64,000 nucleotides of DNA from Glaciihabitans sp. INWT7 (GTDB taxonomy: Bacteria; Actinomycetota; Actinomycetes; Actinomycetales; Microbacteriaceae): NCBI RefSeq assembly GCF_014217685.1, contig NZ_CP043653.1, positions 1,802,419 to 1,866,418 of the forward strand, written 5' to 3'. The translations under genes and the position numbers were made by a program. Shown piece after piece: positions 1 to 7,535 of the stretch; within the stretch, counting starts at the first letter, position 1; every line of letters starts with the position of its first letter. The notes beneath the pieces are model-generated. The model had not been told where the DNA came from and ran no database searches. It saw only the letters and a list, made by a program, of their open reading frames with translations.

Positions 1-404
1 GGGTGCACCTTCAGAAGGCCGAGGTGGGAGGCCAGGACGGCGGAGGTGCCGGTCTCCACGACATCCGCGTTGGTGTGCGCCGCAATGAGCGCACAACCGC
101 CTCGGATCAGCCGGGCGAGCACGACCCCCTTGTACCGGTCCTCCGCGACAGAGGTGACCCCACGCAACAGGAGTGGATGATGCACGAGCAGCAGATCGGC
201 ACCGGCGGCCAGGGCCTCGTCGGCCACATCCGGAACCGCGTCGACCGCGAGGTGAATGGCGGTGACCTCCGCCCGGGGATCACCGGACAGCAGCCCGGGG
301 GCGTCCCAGGCTTCCGCCCCGGCGATCGGCCAGAGTCGTTCGACTACGGCGCAGACATCCGCGACGGTCACAGTTGCCGTGTCGGCATCGGCGGAGTGAG
401 GCAT
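1..404 (-). CDS. Nif3-like dinuclear metal centre protein, partial (3' end outside window)
   Basis: The minus-strand frame opens at ATG 404 (MPHSADADTATVTVADVC) and runs off the left edge, leaving about 134 N-terminal residues. The visible part contains LLLVHHPLLLRGV, the paired-histidine metal-binding signature of the Nif3/YqfO (GTP cyclohydrolase 1 type 2) family, followed by LIAAHTNADVV, also typical. Members form hexamers that bind two metal ions per subunit; their cellular role is unsettled. It lies about 45 bases downstream of the permease gene on the same strand and could share its transcript. The family call is firm; completeness cannot be judged. Confidence 0.85.
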   Translation of the reverse strand, partial: MPHSADADTATVTVADVCAVVERLWPIAGAEAWDAPGLLSGDPRAEVTAIHLAVDAVPDVADEALAAGADLLLVHHPLLLRGVTSVAEDRYKGVVLARLIRGGCALIAAHTNADVVETGTSAVLASHLGLLKVH

Positions 405-449
405 CCGCCCATTGTAGTTTCGGAGCGAGCCGCCGGTTGCGCCGAGAGA

Positions 450-3107
450 TCAGGTGCGCGACGCCTGACGTCGCTCCTGGCGGCGGATGGTCGAGATTCC
501 CGCCACCAAGGGGGTGAGCACGCCGAGCGCGAGGGACATCAGGACTCCCGCATCCGTCGAACCGAGAGCACTCGACAGGGGAACCCCTGTCGCGCGGAAG
601 AGGTAGCCTTCCCAACCGAGACCGGGCAGGGTGGCCGAAGTGAATCCCCATCCGATGACGGATGCGACCAGCAGCATCGAGAAGTTGAGCCAGTTCACAT
701 CGCGGTAGATCCCGCCGCGGGCCAGGAGCGACCGGGTGTCGAAACGCCGACGGCGCAGGATCATCTCGGCCGAGAAGATGCCCGCCCAGGCAGCCACCGG
801 AACGGCGAGCGTGGTCGCGAGATCACGGAACACGGTCACGACATTGCTCACGGTGAAGCCGAGGGCGATCGCCACGGCGAACACCAGGACTCCCACGATC
901 ACGGTCGCCCCGCTCCTGGTGACCCGCAGGCCGAGCGCCCCGAGGGCAAAACCCCCGGAATAGATGCTCAGGATGACTCCCGAAAGCAGGCTGAGCGAGA
1001 CGGCCGCGATGAGCGGCAGCGGGTACCAGCCCGGAAGGAGGCTCGCGATGGTGTCGATCGGGCTGCTGCCGAGACCTTTCGCGATCGCGGGATCGGATGC
1101 CGCGAGAACCGCGCCGTAGGCGATCAGAAAGAACGAGGGAACCGTGGTGCCGAACGACGCCCAGAGCATCGCCGATCCACCAGAGGAGCTGGGACGCTGG
1201 TATCGGGCGAGGTCTCCACTGCTGTTGGCCCAGACAAGTCCGACGAAACTGAAGACGAGCACGACACCGGTCACCACGAGGATCACGGGCCCATCCCCCA
1301 CGGTGAGCGCAGCGGAGATATCGACGGCCGGCCAGGTGATGGCGATGAGGGCGATGATGAGCACTGCGGAGAGGATGCCGAGCACCAGCTGGCTGCGGGC
1401 GAAGAGCGCGTAGCCGAAGAATGCCACGGTGAGGGCGAGCAGGAATCCCGCGGCCATGACGATCACCATCAGTTGCAACTCGGTGAGGGTGCCGCCGAAC
1501 CCGGAGCGCACGAGGACGCGCGCGGTGGCCGCCGCGATGATCCACAGGAGCACCGCGCCCCAGAACAGGCGACTCACAAGCGCGATCGTGGCTGGGAGGA
1601 TGTTGCCGAGGTGGCCGAAGGTCGCTCGCGAGACCACCATCACCGGCTGTCCGCTCCACTTGCCGGCGAGCGTGCCGAGGCCGAGCGGCAGGAGCGAGAT
1701 CGCCACCCCGATGAAGGCGGCCACCACAGCCTGACGGAGGCTCATGCCGAGAGAGAAGATCGCCCCGCCGAAGGCAAGGCTGACCACCGAGGAGTTTGCG
1801 GCGAACCAGAGCCAAAAGAGGCGTGATGTTCGACCGACGCGCTGGTCGAGTGGTGTCGGCTGCGAGCCGCTCGCCTCCGGCATGAACACCCGCGCTCCCA
1901 CAGCCTGTTGCTCGACGACCGCGACGGCGGCGGATTCCAGGAAGGGATTCATCGTGCCCGGCGCACGGAGACCGTCATCACCGTCTATATCGCTGGCAGA
2001 AGCGGCCTGCGCCCCGAGCGGATCGTGCGCCGGAAGCGCGGCGACCGCGTCTACCGATTCCGGCGCGAATCGCGAGGGCGGCCCGACTGGAGAGTGAGCG
2101 GCAGGGATCGCCGCATTCGGCACGAAATTGGGGGGGATGACCGTCGGCACCGCCGTATACGGCTGCGGCTCCACGAGGGCGTAGACGGGGGGCTCGGCCA
2201 CCGGTACGGGATCCGCGACTACAGCTTGCGGCGAGAGAACCTCGACGGGTGCCGTATCGCCGAAATCGGGTTCGGGATCAGGCGCGACCGGTGCCGGGGA
2301 AAAATCCGGCACCGACGGCACCACCTCCGGTACCGGGATGGTGTCATCGCTCACGGCGGCCGGCGCCACCTGATCCAGCAAGGGTGCCGGGTCCAGCGAG
2401 GATGCGGGGTCCGGCGCGGGTTCGGCACTCTGCGCGAGCTCGGGACCCGGCGAAGAATCGAGGTACTGTGCAGGCCCGGAATCCTCCGCGGGAATTGCCG
2501 GCTCAGGAGTGACTGGCGCCCGTCGGGCCGTCTCCTCCCGCGCGGATTCCGCCCGGGCGCGGGCGTGCCCCGCATCGCGGATCGAGCGACGAGTCGGCAA
2601 TGCATCCACCGGGGGTGCGGCGGCGTCAGGGGACATGCCGGACATCGACGGCTCGACGCCCGATCCCTCGATGGGGGCATCCTCGACGTCAGTCCTCGCC
2701 GCGACGGGCGAGTCGAAAACCACCGGCTCACCCGAGGGGGCGGGGAAATTCGACAGATCGAGCGCCGGATGGGGTGTGATCGTCGGGGGAGCTGCGGGCT
2801 CGTTCACCGGGAGTGGCCTCTGCGCGGTCGCCCGCTGTGCTTCCTCATGTTCTCGGGGGGCGGCCGGGCCGGTGGATACCGCGCGCGCCATGGGCGGCGG
2901 CCGGGGAGTGCTGACGGCCGGGGTCGTGGGCGGCGGCATGATCGTGATGCTCCCGGTCAGACCGAGCCGCACCGCTTCATCCGACATCGCCGCTGCGAGA
3001 GCGTCGTCGTCATAGTGCTCGAAGCCGTCACTCGCGGCGGCCGACTCGGCCGACTCGGCCGGACTATCGGGCTCGGCCGCGGCGCCGGCGAAGGCCTCAG
3101 TGTCCAT
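450..3107 (-). CDS. NCS1-type purine/cytosine permease-like protein with long Pro/Ala-rich N-terminus
   Basis: An 885-residue protein. From about residue 418 it is an integral membrane domain with some 11-12 hydrophobic segments. It starts at RTSRLFWLWFAANSSV and contains GKWSGQPVMVVSRATFG, as in nucleobase:cation symporter-1 (cytosine permease) proteins, which import purines, pyrimidines or hydantoins. Residues 1-417 are rich in Pro, Ala, Val, Asp and Glu with no recognisable fold, so the protein is nearly twice the usual NCS1 length. I chose ATG 3107 because the frame continues upstream only into the neighbouring transporter gene; an internal start such as the Met near residue 386 would give a normal-sized permease. 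Substrate unknown. Confidence 0.75.
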   Translation of the reverse strand: MDTEAFAGAAAEPDSPAESAESAAASDGFEHYDDDALAAAMSDEAVRLGLTGSITIMPPPTTPAVSTPRPPPMARAVSTGPAAPREHEEAQRATAQRPLPVNEPAAPPTITPHPALDLSNFPAPSGEPVVFDSPVAARTDVEDAPIEGSGVEPSMSGMSPDAAAPPVDALPTRRSIRDAGHARARAESAREETARRAPVTPEPAIPAEDSGPAQYLDSSPGPELAQSAEPAPDPASSLDPAPLLDQVAPAAVSDDTIPVPEVVPSVPDFSPAPVAPDPEPDFGDTAPVEVLSPQAVVADPVPVAEPPVYALVEPQPYTAVPTVIPPNFVPNAAIPAAHSPVGPPSRFAPESVDAVAALPAHDPLGAQAASASDIDGDDGLRAPGTMNPFLESAAVAVVEQQAVGARVFMPEASGSQPTPLDQRVGRTSRLFWLWFAANSSVVSLAFGGAIFSLGMSLRQAVVAAFIGVAISLLPLGLGTLAGKWSGQPVMVVSRATFGHLGNILPATIALVSRLFWGAVLLWIIAAATARVLVRSGFGGTLTELQLMVIVMAAGFLLALTVAFFGYALFARSQLVLGILSAVLIIALIAITWPAVDISAALTVGDGPVILVVTGVVLVFSFVGLVWANSSGDLARYQRPSSSGGSAMLWASFGTTVPSFFLIAYGAVLAASDPAIAKGLGSSPIDTIASLLPGWYPLPLIAAVSLSLLSGVILSIYSGGFALGALGLRVTRSGATVIVGVLVFAVAIALGFTVSNVVTVFRDLATTLAVPVAAWAGIFSAEMILRRRRFDTRSLLARGGIYRDVNWLNFSMLLVASVIGWGFTSATLPGLGWEGYLFRATGVPLSSALGSTDAGVLMSLALGVLTPLVAGISTIRRQERRQASRT

Positions 3108-3144
3108 GCCCAGTTTCCATGCCCAGAATGATACGGGTTCGGTG

Positions 3145-4047
3145 TCAATTGTCCGGATGACGGGCCGCAGACATCGTGGCGACTCCCGCCAGGACGAGCG
3201 CGAGTCCGATCCAGCCGACGATCGCGAGGCGCTCCCCGACCACCCCCACGGCGAGCAGTGTTGCCACAAGCGGCTCGAGGAGGGTGATGGTGGTGGCCGA
3301 GCTGCTGCGGAGCGTCACGAGCGCGTAACCGAACAGCAGGTATGCCACGAGCATCGGACCGATGGCGAGGTAGGCGGAGATTCCGATGTTCAGGGCGCTG
3401 TCGAGGATGGGCGCGCCGGTGAGGATCAGCACCGGGAGCAGTCCGAGAGAGCCGAGACCGAACATCCCTCCCATGACTCCCCGGGAGGACAGCCCGAGAC
3501 CGATCGCCCGGGAGGACGCGTAGGCGTACAGGGCGTAGGCGATGCCGGCGAGCAGGCCGAGCAACACGCCGGGGAGGGGGCTTTCCGCCGCCTGGTCGCC
3601 CCGGGTGGAACCGCCAAACGCCAGGAGGGCGATGCCGGCCACGGCCGTCACTGTGCTCGCGATCCAGACCCGCCCCGGGCGACGTCGTTCCCAGAGCCAC
3701 TCGAAGAACGCGGCGAATACCGGGCCGGAGCCGAGCGCGACGACGTTGCCGATCGCGACACCGGCCAAATTCATCGCCGCATAGAACGCCAGCGGATAGA
3801 CAATGACGCCGATCGATCCGACGAGCAGCCACCGCAGGGCGGCCCGATCACGCAGGGCGGAGACGGATTGCCGCAGCGAAACGACGAACAGCAGAACCCC
3901 GCCCACTCCCATCGTCGCCGACCCGATGGCCAGCGGACTCACCTCCGCGGGCAGGAAACTCGCGACAGTGCCGGTGGTGCCCCAGAGGATCGACGCGAGA
4001 ACCAGCGCGACGACGCCGGGTCTCGCCCGCGCCCGCGCCTCACTCAT
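3145..4047 (-). CDS. EamA/DMT-family membrane transporter
   Basis: A 300-residue protein with about ten hydrophobic segments in two repeated halves. The first begins VVALVLASILWGTTGTVASF, characteristic of EamA drug/metabolite exporters. Substrates in this family are varied (amino acids, metabolites) and cannot be predicted here. ATG 4047 is chosen; a GTG six bases upstream (4053) is in frame. A TAGAGT hexamer lies only 9-14 bases upstream of the GTG, so the mRNA may be leaderless. The stop lies 37 bases before the start of the NCS1 permease, suggesting co-transcription. Confidence 0.88.
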   Translation of the reverse strand: MSEARARARPGVVALVLASILWGTTGTVASFLPAEVSPLAIGSATMGVGGVLLFVVSLRQSVSALRDRAALRWLLVGSIGVIVYPLAFYAAMNLAGVAIGNVVALGSGPVFAAFFEWLWERRRPGRVWIASTVTAVAGIALLAFGGSTRGDQAAESPLPGVLLGLLAGIAYALYAYASSRAIGLGLSSRGVMGGMFGLGSLGLLPVLILTGAPILDSALNIGISAYLAIGPMLVAYLLFGYALVTLRSSSATTITLLEPLVATLLAVGVVGERLAIVGWIGLALVLAGVATMSAARHPDN

Positions 4048-4170
4048 GCTCACGACAACACACTCTAGGGGCGGGGTCGAGCTCGACGGCTAGTCACGCG
4101 CGAGCCCCCGACGGGGAAGACGCGTTGGACATCATCCCCGAATGCAGTCGCTTGTCAACACCTTCCCTAA

Positions 4171-4199
4171 TTGATTTCAGAATGGCGGCGACGTAGTAG
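4171..4199 (+). promoter_or_regulatory. Candidate promoter for the DUF7882 gene
   Basis: TTGATT at 4171-4176 and TAGTAG at 4194-4199 are separated by 17 bases, about 60 bases before the GTG start at 4260. A matching ribosome binding site, AGGAG, lies shortly before the start. Pattern call only. Confidence 0.35.
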
Positions 4200-4259
4200 C
4201 GTTCAGTTCAGACTTGAGGACGACGATCCTCGAATCACCGTGATAACAGGAGAACCAGC

Positions 4260-4580
4260 GTGGGAAAGTTGCTCTACGGCCAGACCATCGAGGTCGTCTT
4301 CGACGATCGCGTTCTCGCCCACCTTCAACTCGTGATCGGCCTGAAGCTGCGTCGTGACGAGAGCTTCTTCTTCTCGTGGAGAGACGAACAGAGCGTGGGC
4401 GACGGGCGAAGTGTCATCTGGCTCGATCCATCCATCCCGCTGGTCTTCCGTTACAGCGGTGGCCGCATGCCCAAGATTAACCGCGAGTGGCTCGAAGCCC
4501 TCACGATCTCCTCCAACAGCGCGCAGGGCCTCCAGCTCACCGAAGAAGTCGGTGCCCTCGGGAAGACCTCGGAAGAATGA
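4260..4580 (+). CDS. DUF7882 family small protein
   Basis: A 106-residue protein starting at GTG 4260 behind an AGGAG site. It carries the family pattern of Microbacteriaceae proteins: FDDRVLAHLQLVIGLKLRR, then FFFSWRDEQSVGDGRSVIWL and INREWLEALTISSNSAQGL. Homologues are sometimes labelled as ATP-dependent DNA ligase, but this protein is far too short and has no ligase motifs (no KxDG nucleotidyltransferase motif), so that label should not be copied. Function unknown. Its stop overlaps the start of the next small ORF (ATGA). Confidence 0.85.
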   Translation: MGKLLYGQTIEVVFDDRVLAHLQLVIGLKLRRDESFFFSWRDEQSVGDGRSVIWLDPSIPLVFRYSGGRMPKINREWLEALTISSNSAQGLQLTEEVGALGKTSEE

Positions 4581-4690
4581 CCGGGCCGGGTCGGGACGGC
4601 GACGCCGAGGTCTCGAAGACTCCGCCGAGCGACGACCTCAGCTTCGAAGAGGCGATCGACGAGCAGGAAAACGCCGAACCACCGGCCTAG
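4577..4690 (+). CDS. 37-residue acidic protein coupled to DUF7882
   Basis: ATG 4577 overlaps the TGA of the DUF7882 gene in an ATGA junction, a common arrangement for translational coupling. The product, MTGPGRDGDAEVSKTPPSDD followed by LSFEEAIDEQENAEPPA, is hydrophilic and strongly acidic, has no cysteine or membrane segment, and is probably disordered. I do not recognise a family. Support is limited to the junction and the absence of other features in this stretch, so it could be a chance ORF. Confidence 0.45.
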   Translation: MTGPGRDGDAEVSKTPPSDDLSFEEAIDEQENAEPPA

Positions 4691-4723
4691 GTCCATCCAG
4701 CCTCATGCCGGGTGTCGGCGGCC

Positions 4724-5683
4724 TCAGGCCAGGTAGGAATGCAGGTCTTCGCTGCGCAGCCGCTTGAGGCTGCGGGTCTCGAGCTGCCGCACGCGCTCCC
4801 GGGTGATGCCGTACAGCTCCCCCACCTCGTCGAGCGTCAGGGCCTGGCGGCCCTCGAGGCCGAACCGCAGGCGAAGCACCGTGGCATCCCGGGGCGGAAG
4901 CGCGTCGAGCTTGCGCCGGATGTCGTCATGCCGAAGGTCGAGCTCGACCGACTCGTGCGGTTCCGGGGTGTCGGTGTCTTCGATGAGGTCGCCGAGCTCG
5001 GTGGTGCCGTCGTCGCCGATCGGGATGCCGAAGGAGATGGTGTCGTGATCGGACTTCGCCAGCTTGATCACCTCTGCCACCGTCACCTGTGCGGAGTCCG
5101 CCACCTCTTCGATGGTCGGCGTGCGGCCCAGCTCGTTCATGAGGTCGCGACGCACTCGATCCAGCTTGTCCATCTTCTCGACGGTGTGCACCGGGATGCG
5201 GATGATGCGGCTCGAGTCGGCGATGCCCCGGAGGATGGACTGGCGGATCCACCAGGTCGCGTAGGTGGAGAACTTGTTGCCGATGGCGTAGTCGAACTTC
5301 TCCACTGCCCGCACCAGGCCGAGGTTGCCCTCCTGGATGACATCCATGATCGGAAGGCCGCGCCCGGCGTACCGCTTGGCGATACTCACCACGAGGCGGA
5401 GGTTGGCACAGACGAACTGTTGGTACGCCGCGTCACCGTCGCGAGAGAGCCACAGCAGTTCGCGCTTCGCTTTGCCGTCGAATTCCGGATGCTGAGCGAG
5501 GCGTTCGCCGGCGAGCACACCCACCTCGATGCGACGGGCGAGACTCACTTCTTCGTCGGCAGTGAGAAGCTGCGCACGACCGATGCGCTGGAGATAATCG
5601 CGAAGAGGATCGATCGAAACCTGCGCCGCACCTCGGGGTGATTCGAGGGTGGACTCTTCGTTCTCATAGGCGCTGATCGTCAT
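4724..5683 (-). CDS. RNA polymerase sigma-70 family factor (group 2, SigA/SigB-like)
   Basis: A 319-residue sigma factor with regions 1.2 through 4 and no long 1.1 region. Region 1.2 contains DPLRDYLQRIGRAQLLTADE. Region 2 has NLRLVVSIAKRYAGRGLPIM and the core-binding/-10 segment FSTYATWWIRQSILRGI. Region 4.2 has LTLDEVGELYGITRERVRQL, the -35-recognising helix-turn-helix. Its length fits a non-essential group 2 (SigB/HrdA-like) factor rather than the longer primary factor. ATG 5683 follows an AAGGGG site. It stands alone and divergent from the secreted-protein gene. Stress or stationary-phase use is an inference from the group. Confidence 0.9.
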   Translation of the reverse strand: MTISAYENEESTLESPRGAAQVSIDPLRDYLQRIGRAQLLTADEEVSLARRIEVGVLAGERLAQHPEFDGKAKRELLWLSRDGDAAYQQFVCANLRLVVSIAKRYAGRGLPIMDVIQEGNLGLVRAVEKFDYAIGNKFSTYATWWIRQSILRGIADSSRIIRIPVHTVEKMDKLDRVRRDLMNELGRTPTIEEVADSAQVTVAEVIKLAKSDHDTISFGIPIGDDGTTELGDLIEDTDTPEPHESVELDLRHDDIRRKLDALPPRDATVLRLRFGLEGRQALTLDEVGELYGITRERVRQLETRSLKRLRSEDLHSYLA

Positions 5684-5884
5684 GACGTGACCCCTTTTTT
5701 GGTTACATTCAGCGTATGGGACCGCAGAATTTCGAGCTCAGGGCTTGACACTTACCGGGGGGACGCGCTACCAGTCGCAGGCTCCGTCGCAGACGGCTAT
5801 CCGACCGACACGCAGGCCGCTCTGGTAGCCTCGACGCTGTTTCTGCGGGCACGCCCTGGTCGTCACCGGTGGAGACGCTCCCCT

Positions 5885-6574
5885 ATGACCACTTCCCGCC
5901 AGCCGCTCCCCTCTCGACGCGCCGCACTGCGGCCGCGCCGGCCGTCGCGATCCCCGAGGCGGTTACGACTCGCCGTGGGGGCATCCCTCGGTGCGCTCTC
6001 GTTGATCGCCGTCTTCGCGATCGCTCCGCCTGCCACACCGGACGCCGCGGGCCAGCTCGCGGTCTACATCTCGAAACATCCACAGACCCTCCGGGTCTCG
6101 GATCGCGTCTCGCTGCAGGACGGTGCCCGGGACGGCTATTCGGCTACCGCGGGAGTCCAATCCCTCGCGGCGAGTGGCACCAATTACTCCTGGGCGAAGC
6201 TCGTGATGCTCTCGGGCGGTTGGCCGCAATCCGAGGCGAATGTCACGGTGATGGTGCGGTGGATGCGTCAGGAGAACGGAACCGCAAGCTGGTGGAATCG
6301 CAACAACCCGCTGAACAACGGCTACGGCTCCGGCGGCGGAAGCGGACTGGGCAGTTACGACAACCTGGTGATCGCCGCTCAGAAGGCCGCGCAGAACCTG
6401 CAGCGCAATCCCTCGTTCGCCACGATCGTCGCCGCTTTCGCGGTCTCCGCCCCCACCAACATCACCGAGCAGGCGATCTGGGCCTCCCCCTGGGCCTCGA
6501 GCCACTATGGGAACGGATCGCGCTGGCACACCTCCTCCGTGCCGGAAGTCTCGGCACCCGCAAGTGACTGGTGA
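5885..6574 (+). CDS. Secreted protein, possibly lysozyme/glucosaminidase-like
   Basis: A 229-residue protein. ATG 5885 follows a GGTGGAGA site. The N-terminus is very Arg-rich and then hydrophobic (LRLAVGASLGALSLIAVFAI), a signal peptide or anchor, with possible Tat features. The mature part contains VMVRWMRQENGTASWWNRNN, PLNNGYGSGGGSGLGSYDNL and AAQKAAQNLQRNPSFATIV. This Glu-bearing, Asn/Gly-rich pattern resembles bacterial cell-wall glucosaminidase or lysozyme-like proteins, but I cannot place it in a named family with confidence. A hairpin terminator follows the stop. Confidence 0.7.
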   Translation: MTTSRQPLPSRRAALRPRRPSRSPRRLRLAVGASLGALSLIAVFAIAPPATPDAAGQLAVYISKHPQTLRVSDRVSLQDGARDGYSATAGVQSLAASGTNYSWAKLVMLSGGWPQSEANVTVMVRWMRQENGTASWWNRNNPLNNGYGSGGGSGLGSYDNLVIAAQKAAQNLQRNPSFATIVAAFAVSAPTNITEQAIWASPWASSHYGNGSRWHTSSVPEVSAPASDW

Positions 6575-6586
6575 GCTCGACCTACG

Positions 6587-6620
6587 ACGAAGGCCCCGGG
6601 CTGCTGACCGGGGCCTTCGT
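6587..6620. terminator. Bidirectional hairpin terminator
   Basis: ACGAAGGCCCC at 6587-6597 pairs perfectly with GGGGCCTTCGT at 6610-6620 (11 bp, 12-base loop). It lies between the convergent secreted-protein gene and the oxygenase-like gene. There is no long U tract. Confidence 0.75.
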
Positions 6621-6637
6621 TCGGAGTGCTGCGACGA

Positions 6638-7423
6638 TCAGGCTTCGCTCATCGCCGTCTTCTCGGCCTGGCCTTTGGCCGCGTAGTACGCCGCGCGCGC
6701 TGCAATGCGACGGGCCTGCTCGGCCTGGCCGGCATCCAGCACGTCCTGCGGCACCTCGACGTTGGGCACGCGGCTGACGCCGTTGTGCTTCTCGATGTAG
6801 GCGTCGAGCTCAGGGCCGGACTCCCACGAGGTGATGAGGCAGTAGCGGGGCTCGGTGCCGATGTGGGTCGCGGCGTGCCAGAGGCGCTGCGTGTCGATGA
6901 TCAGCTGCGCACCGGCCGGCAGGGCGATGCGGTACTCGACACTCGGGTCTGTGCGGTTCTCGCGCAGCACGAAGTAGCTGTCCTTGTCGTCGGTGAGGTT
7001 GAAGAATCCGCGAACGACCCAGCCGGTGCCATCCGGATTCAGACGGTTGTTGTCGTCCTGGTGAAGGTTGTAGAGCGTGTCCGAGTACTCGTTCGGCTGC
7101 AGCTCGATGACGCGACAGCGACCGACATTCGCACCCGGCTCCTGCGCGCGACGCACGAGATTCGGCGCCTTCTCGACCTGGGACGGGATCCAGACGCCGT
7201 CCTTGTCGGTGCGCGGCGGCTTGTGGTTCCAGAAGCCATTGACCTCGATTTCGCCCTTCGCGCTGGCGAGAGGGGCGAACTGGGTCTCGCCAGACGACTT
7301 CCAGTCGACGTACTCGATATCGCGCCATTCCTGGGGGTCGAGTTCTTGGTTGTAGCGGTCGAGGACGACGTAGCCGGTCTCTTCGAGAGCGGCGGATTTG
7401 ATGTAACCCATGATGCGAATCAT
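6638..7423 (-). CDS. Putative Fe(II)/2-oxoglutarate-type oxygenase, iron-box controlled
   Basis: A 261-residue soluble protein. The centre holds TLYNLHQDDNNRL (HxD), then RLWHAATHIG and a basic TEPRYCLITSW. The order HxD, distal His, then Arg about 10 residues later fits the iron and 2-oxoglutarate ligands of the cupin-fold dioxygenases, so I infer an Fe(II)-dependent oxygenase. I do not recognise a named family, and the substrate is unknown. ATG 7423 and ATG 7411 are both in frame (MIRIMGYIKS). A DtxR/IdeR-type box lies about 40 bases upstream. The gene is convergent with the secreted-protein gene and divergent from the DUF262 gene. Confidence 0.6.
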   Translation of the reverse strand: MIRIMGYIKSAALEETGYVVLDRYNQELDPQEWRDIEYVDWKSSGETQFAPLASAKGEIEVNGFWNHKPPRTDKDGVWIPSQVEKAPNLVRRAQEPGANVGRCRVIELQPNEYSDTLYNLHQDDNNRLNPDGTGWVVRGFFNLTDDKDSYFVLRENRTDPSVEYRIALPAGAQLIIDTQRLWHAATHIGTEPRYCLITSWESGPELDAYIEKHNGVSRVPNVEVPQDVLDAGQAEQARRIAARAAYYAAKGQAEKTAMSEA

Positions 7424-7463
7424 GACCTTTCGTAAGGGGCCAGCACGTTTTAACAGGCCCAAC

Positions 7464-7482
7464 TTAGGTAAGCCTAACATTC
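7464..7482 (-). promoter_or_regulatory. IdeR/DtxR-type iron box
   Basis: TTAGGTAAGCCTAA at 7464-7477 is a palindrome with TTAGG/CCTAA arms. Over 19 bases it matches 15 positions of the DtxR/IdeR consensus TTAGGTTAGCCTAACCTAA. It lies 41 bases before the oxygenase-like start (minus) and 59 bases before the DUF262 start (plus). Iron-dependent repression of the oxygenase gene is the likely role. Confidence 0.75.
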
Positions 7483-7535
7483 GAGGCCTCCGCTGCCCTG
7501 TGCCTCGCCGCGGTGCGAATAAACTGGGTTCAACC

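Noticed and set aside
3-1826. Long plus-strand open frame across the permease and Nif3 genes
   Set aside because: It is antisense to the permease domain and Nif3 and shows the Arg/Gly/His/Asp-rich composition of a shadow frame in GC-rich DNA.
4260-4580. ATP-dependent DNA ligase label for the DUF7882 gene
   Set aside because: The protein is 106 residues and lacks the ligase lysine motif and nucleotidyltransferase fold.
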